A program made the translations under genes and the position numbers. From contig NZ_BDCM01000017.1 in NCBI RefSeq assembly GCF_001613505.1, positions 1 through 64,000 on the forward strand: 64,000 bases of DNA, written 5' to 3'. This document shows positions 60,120 to 64,000 of the stretch, one piece after another. The notes beneath the pieces are model-generated. The model worked only from the letters and a program-made list of their open reading frames with translations, searched no databases and was not told the DNA's origin. The DNA is from Nocardia mikamii NBRC 108933. Lineage in GTDB: Bacteria > Actinomycetota > Actinomycetes > Mycobacteriales > Mycobacteriaceae. How positions within the stretch are numbered: position 1 is the first letter of the stretch; every line of letters starts with the position of its first letter.

Positions 60120-60631
60120 GACGCCACCGTGAGGTCGTTGCCGTCGAGCCTCCGGAAGCGGCTGCCGTGGAAAACGAGGGGAGCTACATCCGGTGTCGTT
60201 CGCAGCGCGTGCACTTCCAGGAGGACGACCACATGGTCACCAGCAGGGACCTCCGTATGAATGGAGCAGTCGAACCACGCCGTGGCGCCCAGAACGAACA
60301 AAGCTCCGCTCTCGCTCGCTTCCCATGACAAGTCGGCAAAGCGGTCACCATTCTTCATCGACAGCCGCCGGCCCGCCGCTGCTTGGTCCTCTGCAAGCAC
60401 GCTCAGGCCAAGCTTGGGATGCCGCCGCAAAACTGGCCACGTGGTGGAGGTGTTTTGCACACACACCGACAGGAGTGGCGGGTCCAGCGATACAGAGGTG
60501 AAAGAGCTCACGGCCATACCAACCGGCCCCCGTTCGGAGGAGGCGCATACAGCAGTCACACCGGTGGGGAAGCAAGCAAATGCCTGGCGCAACACCGTCG
60601 TGCGTTCTGCTGCCGATTCGATGGCGATCAC
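60116..60631 (-). CDS. flavin reductase (FMN-binding split barrel)
   Basis: 171 residues from a GTG at 60631 with GGGAG upstream. Flavin reductase-like pattern: FACFPTGVTAVCASSERGPV, GMAVSSFTSVSLDPPLLSVC, the LSVLAEDQ block and GDHVVVLLEVHAL. Such enzymes supply reduced FMN or FAD to two-component monooxygenases or ACAD-like oxygenases. Since the TfdB-type enzyme reduces its own FAD, one of the ACAD-like proteins could be the partner. Confidence 0.9.
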   Translation of the reverse strand: MIAIESAAERTTVLRQAFACFPTGVTAVCASSERGPVGMAVSSFTSVSLDPPLLSVCVQNTSTTWPVLRRHPKLGLSVLAEDQAAAGRRLSMKNGDRFADLSWEASESGALFVLGATAWFDCSIHTEVPAGDHVVVLLEVHALRTTPDVAPLVFHGSRFRRLDGNDLTVAS

Positions 60632-60645
60632 GACATACTCCCGTC

Positions 60646-61827
60646 TCAGCTGCGCGGCAACCCGAGCACACGCTCGCCGATGTAGTTGAGGATTGACTCG
60701 TTGTTCAGTGGTGCGATCTGAAGTACGCGCACCATCGGCCACACAGTGATCACGTCGGTTTCGTATACGAACGCGGAACCACCATGGGTCTGGATCGCCG
60801 CCTCGACCGCGTTCAGCGCGGCCCGGCTGCCGAGCAGTTTCGCCATGTTGGCCTCGTCGCCCGCGTCGCGCCCGCTGTCATAAGCTGCTGCCGCCGAGTA
60901 CATGACCTGACGAGCGGCTTCCATCTCGGCTTTCGCCAAGGCCAACGGATGCTGAACGGCTTGATGGGCTCCGATCGGGGTACCGAACGGAGCACGCACT
61001 TTCGCATAATCCACCGCCTTGCGCAGCGCATAATCGCCCAAGCCCAGCGCCCACGCCGCAACCGTGACCCGCTCCTGGTTGAGACACGACAACAGGTGGT
61101 CGAAGCCCAGCCCGTCATCCCCGATCAGTGCCTCAGCGGGCACTTCGACATCATCGAAGAACACCTCGTACTGGTTCTCCGGCGCGTACCACTCGATGTC
61201 GAGCCGGCGCAGTTCGATACCTGGCAGCGACATGTCCACGACGAAGAGGCCGAAACCCTTTCTGCGGCCAACTTTTTCACCCGGCGGGGCCGTACGCGCG
61301 AGCAGCAGAATGTGATCGGATTCGTTGGCACCCGAGATGAAAACCTTCTGGCCCGAAATGCGGTAACTGCCATCCGCTGTCGGCCGCGCCACCGTACGGG
61401 CGGCGAAGGAGTTCGTCCCTGCTTCCGGCTCGGTGACTCCCAGGCAAATCTTGCGTTTGCCCGAAATGGAGGCCACGACATGACTTTTGATCTGCTGGTC
61501 GGAACCGTGACGCAGAATCGCTTCACGCGAAAACGTGGTCAGCGAATATTGCAGGGGCGGCACGCCAGCCCGCGCCAATGCCTCCATCACCGCGACCGTA
61601 CCGGTCAATCCACCGCCCGCGCCTCCGAATTCCGGGGGTACTCCGACCGCGAGCAGATCGGCGGCCGCCAATGCGTCCCACAGTTCTCTGGCGTGGCCGC
61701 CCTCCCGGGCGCGCTGCAGATACAGCGACCGCGGAAACTCCGCCGCGATTCCTTGGACCGCCTCGAAGACCGAACCGACGAGATCGCGGCTCTCCGGATG
61801 AAGCGTTGGCATAGCGTCGACATTCAT
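60646..61827 (-). CDS. acyl-CoA dehydrogenase 2
   Basis: 393 residues: VPPEFGGAGGGLTGTVAVME, LGVTEPEAGTNSFAARTVAR, GQKVFISGANESDHILLLAR, LGDYALRKAVDYAKVRAPFG, IQTHGGSAFVYETDVITVWP. It is clearly related to acyl-CoA dehydrogenase 1 (same lengths, same LNYIGERVLGLPRS-type end). The two are separated by the RibBA-like and flavin reductase genes. The pair may form one hetero-oligomer. Confidence 0.92.
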   Translation of the reverse strand: MNVDAMPTLHPESRDLVGSVFEAVQGIAAEFPRSLYLQRAREGGHARELWDALAAADLLAVGVPPEFGGAGGGLTGTVAVMEALARAGVPPLQYSLTTFSREAILRHGSDQQIKSHVVASISGKRKICLGVTEPEAGTNSFAARTVARPTADGSYRISGQKVFISGANESDHILLLARTAPPGEKVGRRKGFGLFVVDMSLPGIELRRLDIEWYAPENQYEVFFDDVEVPAEALIGDDGLGFDHLLSCLNQERVTVAAWALGLGDYALRKAVDYAKVRAPFGTPIGAHQAVQHPLALAKAEMEAARQVMYSAAAAYDSGRDAGDEANMAKLLGSRAALNAVEAAIQTHGGSAFVYETDVITVWPMVRVLQIAPLNNESILNYIGERVLGLPRS

Positions 61828-61847
61828 ACCTACGTATCTCCTGTTAC

Positions 61848-62672
61848 TCAGCGGTTCCGATACAGAGGCGAACGTTTCGCCGTGAAGGCGCGTGGGCCCT
61901 CCACGGCGTCCTCGGTGCGGAGCACGCGTTCGTTGAGCGCAAGCTCCAACGGGAAGCGAGACTCATTGCCCCATGCGCGCACGGCGATCTCCTTGGCTGT
62001 GCGTACCGCGATCGGCGCGTTGCGCGCGATGCCGTGCGCGATCTCCATTGCCCGCTTGAGCACCACGTCCCCTGGAACGACCTCGTTGACCAGACCGCAC
62101 TGCGCCGCTCGGCCCGCATCGATGTGATCGCCGGTCAGCAACAACTGCATGGCAATAGCCCACGGAATCTGTTGAGGCAACCTGATATGCGAGCCGCCAC
62201 CAGGCACCAGGCCCCAGCGCACTTCCGGCAGTCCGAATACCGCATGCTCGGCCGCCACCCTGATATCGGTGCCGAGCAGAATCTCCAGCCCACCCGCTAC
62301 ACAAAGCCCGTTGACAGCCGCGACAACCGGCGTGAACAGATCCGAGAAGAAGCGCTTGGACGGATCCGGGATCATGATGTCCAGCTCGCCCTTGGTCAGT
62401 CGGGGAATCAGTTCGCCGAGGTCACCGCCAGCGCTGAATGCTTTGCCACCGGCGCCTGTCAGCACGATCGCTCGCACGTCCTCGTCGCTGCGCGCCGCCT
62501 CGATCGCCTCTGCCAATCGGCGAATCATCCGCACAGTCAAGGCGTTGTGCGCCGACGGACGGTCCAGAGTGATCAGAGCAACCGGGCCGGCGACCGAATA
62601 GCCGATATCGCCGTCTGCGACGGCTGCCGGTCCCCCGACCTCGGCGGCCGAGCCGTTTTCGATGGCAGTCAT
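61848..62672 (-). CDS. enoyl-CoA hydratase/isomerase
   Basis: 274 residues from the ATG at 62672 (GAGG upstream; 62693 is possible). Crotonase fold: ALITLDRPSAHNALTVRMIR, GGKAFSAGGDLGELI (oxyanion hole), VVAAVNGLCVAGGLEILLGT, FGLPEVRWGLVPGGGSHIRL with Glu in the catalytic position. First gene of the second catabolic operon. Confidence 0.92.
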   Translation of the reverse strand: MTAIENGSAAEVGGPAAVADGDIGYSVAGPVALITLDRPSAHNALTVRMIRRLAEAIEAARSDEDVRAIVLTGAGGKAFSAGGDLGELIPRLTKGELDIMIPDPSKRFFSDLFTPVVAAVNGLCVAGGLEILLGTDIRVAAEHAVFGLPEVRWGLVPGGGSHIRLPQQIPWAIAMQLLLTGDHIDAGRAAQCGLVNEVVPGDVVLKRAMEIAHGIARNAPIAVRTAKEIAVRAWGNESRFPLELALNERVLRTEDAVEGPRAFTAKRSPLYRNR

Positions 62673-62772
62673 GGGCCTCACCTCCTCGTTCACAATGAAC
62701 GTAAGGGTGGTATGGCCCGCAAAGTTGTCGCATCGTGGTACACATCAGCTGCGCAATGGCAGCTGCGCGCAC

Positions 62773-62810
62773 CGACCGGCCCCGACGGCCTCAGCAGCCG
62801 GGGCCGGTCG
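62773..62810 (-). terminator. 12-bp hairpin after the regulator gene
   Basis: CGACCGGCCCCG (62773-62784) and CGGGGCCGGTCG (62799-62810) form a perfect stem, 9 bases after the stop of the regulator. The promoter of the enoyl-CoA hydratase operon must lie in the remaining ~100 bases. Confidence 0.6.
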
Positions 62811-62818
62811 AGGGAAAA

Positions 62819-64000
62819 TCAGAATGCCATTGTCGACAGGTCGATCCCCAACGCCCGCATCTTGCGATACAGCGTCGAGCGGGCGATTCCGAGGGCGTCA
62901 GCGGCCCGATTCTTGTTGCCGCCGGCCTCACGCAGCGCTGCAATGATTGCGGTCGCCTCCACCTGCTCCAACCCGAGCAGCTGGCGACGAGACGCCTTGG
63001 CCACCACATCGACCGGAAGATCGCCCGCGTTGATGTAACCATTTCCGTTGTCGCGCAACACTTCCAGCACCACAGCCTCGAGCGATACGATATTGCCGGG
63101 CCACGGCAGCCGCGATAAGGTCTGTACGGCGTCGGGCATCCAACGGATGGCGCGGGGGGCACGTCCCAGTCGCTCGAAGGAGGCTTTGGTCAATGCATCT
63201 AGTAACGATGGCAGGTCCTCGAGTCGCTCCCGCAGGGCTGGGACAGGTAGCACTGCGGTGAACTCTGCGAGCAGTGGATCAATGCCGGAGACGGCCGAGC
63301 TGTTTGCAGTCGCGAGCACCCGCACCGATACGCCCTGGTGTGCTCGAATGAGGTTTGCCGCGGCGGTGGATGTCGTTGCATCCAGTTCGTCGCAGCGGCG
63401 AATGATCAAAGCGGATGGGGTCGCGCCGCGCAGTCGGTTCTCCAGCTGGCGCAGCCATGCTTGCGTTCCGTTGATCGCTGCATCCGCCGAGTCCAGTACC
63501 GCGACCGGACCGTTGCCGGCGATCGCTTTGGCGACGGCCAGCTTGCCGGTGCCCTTCTCACCCGTGATCAGAACAGGATCGGCTCCAAGCCGACCTGCCT
63601 GTCGGCACAGTTCCCGCCACCGCGGGCCTTTGCCGACGAGGCTCCCTAGGTCCGGACCGCTGTGCACGGTTGACGTGGCTCGCGTCGCCGCTCGCTCGAC
63701 GACCGGCCGGATTTTCAGCAGCGCGCCGACCCGCTCACCTCCGTCGCCGATCTCCCGGCAATCGACCGAAACAACCGTACCGTTGGTTAGTACCAGGCGT
63801 TCAGCCTCTTGACGACGCTCTTGAATCGACCGTGACGCGTGTTCCCATAGCCGTGCCTGATCGACCGATGTGAGCAACCTGGCGGCTGTGGCGTTGGTGA
63901 TGATCGTCTGCTCGTTCAAGACCACCAGTGGGTGCCGGGCGTCCCTGTTTTCGGTTAGGTAGGCGTTCAACAGCGTCCGCTCGCAGCGGGTCGCCGATTC
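62819..64000 (-). CDS. Fis/AAA-type regulator, 5' end outside the window
   Basis: The frame stays open to the window edge, so the N-terminus (probably a GAF sensor) is missing. Visible parts: a PAS/GAF-like segment (NAYLTENRDARHPLVVLNEQ, IITNATAARLL), an AAA domain with P-loop GEKGTGKLAVAKAIAG, IIRRCDELDATTSTAAANLI and VRVLATANSS. The Fis-type HTH is at the end (REAGGNKNRAADALGIARST, LYRKMRALGI). The GAFTGA loop needed to touch sigma-54 is absent, as in many actinobacterial members. It probably activates the operon that starts with the enoyl-CoA hydratase. Confidence 0.9.
   Translation of the reverse strand, partial: ESATRCERTLLNAYLTENRDARHPLVVLNEQTIITNATAARLLTSVDQARLWEHASRSIQERRQEAERLVLTNGTVVSVDCREIGDGGERVGALLKIRPVVERAATRATSTVHSGPDLGSLVGKGPRWRELCRQAGRLGADPVLITGEKGTGKLAVAKAIAGNGPVAVLDSADAAINGTQAWLRQLENRLRGATPSALIIRRCDELDATTSTAAANLIRAHQGVSVRVLATANSSAVSGIDPLLAEFTAVLPVPALRERLEDLPSLLDALTKASFERLGRAPRAIRWMPDAVQTLSRLPWPGNIVSLEAVVLEVLRDNGNGYINAGDLPVDVVAKASRRQLLGLEQVEATAIIAALREAGGNKNRAADALGIARSTLYRKMRALGIDLSTMAF

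Noticed and set aside
1..64000. CRISPR arrays, insertion sequences, rRNA operons
   Set aside because: No regularly spaced repeat series, no transposase motif or terminal inverted repeats, and no rRNA-like sequence was seen on reading the window.

Overview
The window is high-GC actinobacterial DNA. Two cutinase-fold proteins, MmyB-type XRE regulators, large acyl-CoA dehydrogenase operons and GTG/TTG starts with ATGA/GTGA stop-start overlaps point to a mycolic-acid actinomycete, most likely Nocardia or a close relative. The genus is an inference; no rRNA or intact tRNA is present.

1-2.4 kb: a trypsin-like protease and a small protein lie left of a 3' fragment of tRNA-Arg(CCG). The fragment keeps a downstream hairpin and is preceded by three TGTCAC repeats spaced about one helical turn apart. 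This looks like the attachment junction of an integrated element lying mainly to the left.

2.4-11.6 kb: small secreted or membrane proteins, then an XRE regulator divergent from a plus-strand run. The run holds two related orphan Rossmann-like proteins, a SAM methyltransferase (PF04672 type), small proteins, and a compact set of thymidylate-kinase-like P-loop kinase, HhH-GPD glycosylase-fold protein and radical SAM protein, with a convergent NUDIX hydrolase. The last four look like an undescribed nucleotide or base modification pathway.

11.7-39.2 kb: one minus-strand run of about 28 genes, nearly all coupled by stop-start overlaps. It encodes a conjugation-type IV secretion system: VirD4/TraG coupling ATPase, VirB4 ATPase, SCO6880-like protein, TrbL/VirB6-like channel protein, VirB1-like double muralidase, several lipoproteins and small 2-TM proteins. 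It also carries a tandem array of seven related cytoplasmic proteins with a shared C-terminal motif, and a leading block of cutinase, lipase-like and Pro-rich/Gly-zipper envelope proteins suited to a mycolate outer membrane. No relaxase, integrase or replication gene is in the window. A divergent regulatory region at 39.24-39.62 kb holds a palindromic operator candidate and a plausible promoter.

39.6-46.3 kb: three XRE/MmyB-type regulators, an excisionase-like HTH protein, a ketosynthase-III-like enzyme with altered active-site residues, and a decayed tail with a frameshifted ParB-like gene and another broken small gene. This looks like the regulatory and eroding edge of the mobile region.

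46.3-64 kb: catabolic genes. One minus operon encodes a VOC dioxygenase, FAH-family hydrolase, acetoacetyl-CoA-synthetase-like ligase and MDR oxidoreductase. A plus-strand FAD monooxygenase and a DoxX protein follow. A second minus operon encodes an enoyl-CoA hydratase, two acyl-CoA dehydrogenases, a MaoC/hot-dog hydratase pair, a flavin reductase and a divergent RibBA. Two paralogous TetR genes (one frameshifted) and a Fis/AAA regulator cut by the window end probably control them. Together this suggests breakdown of a hydroxylated aromatic or alicyclic acid with an acyl side chain. A 3' stub of a third acyl-CoA dehydrogenase shows local gene loss.
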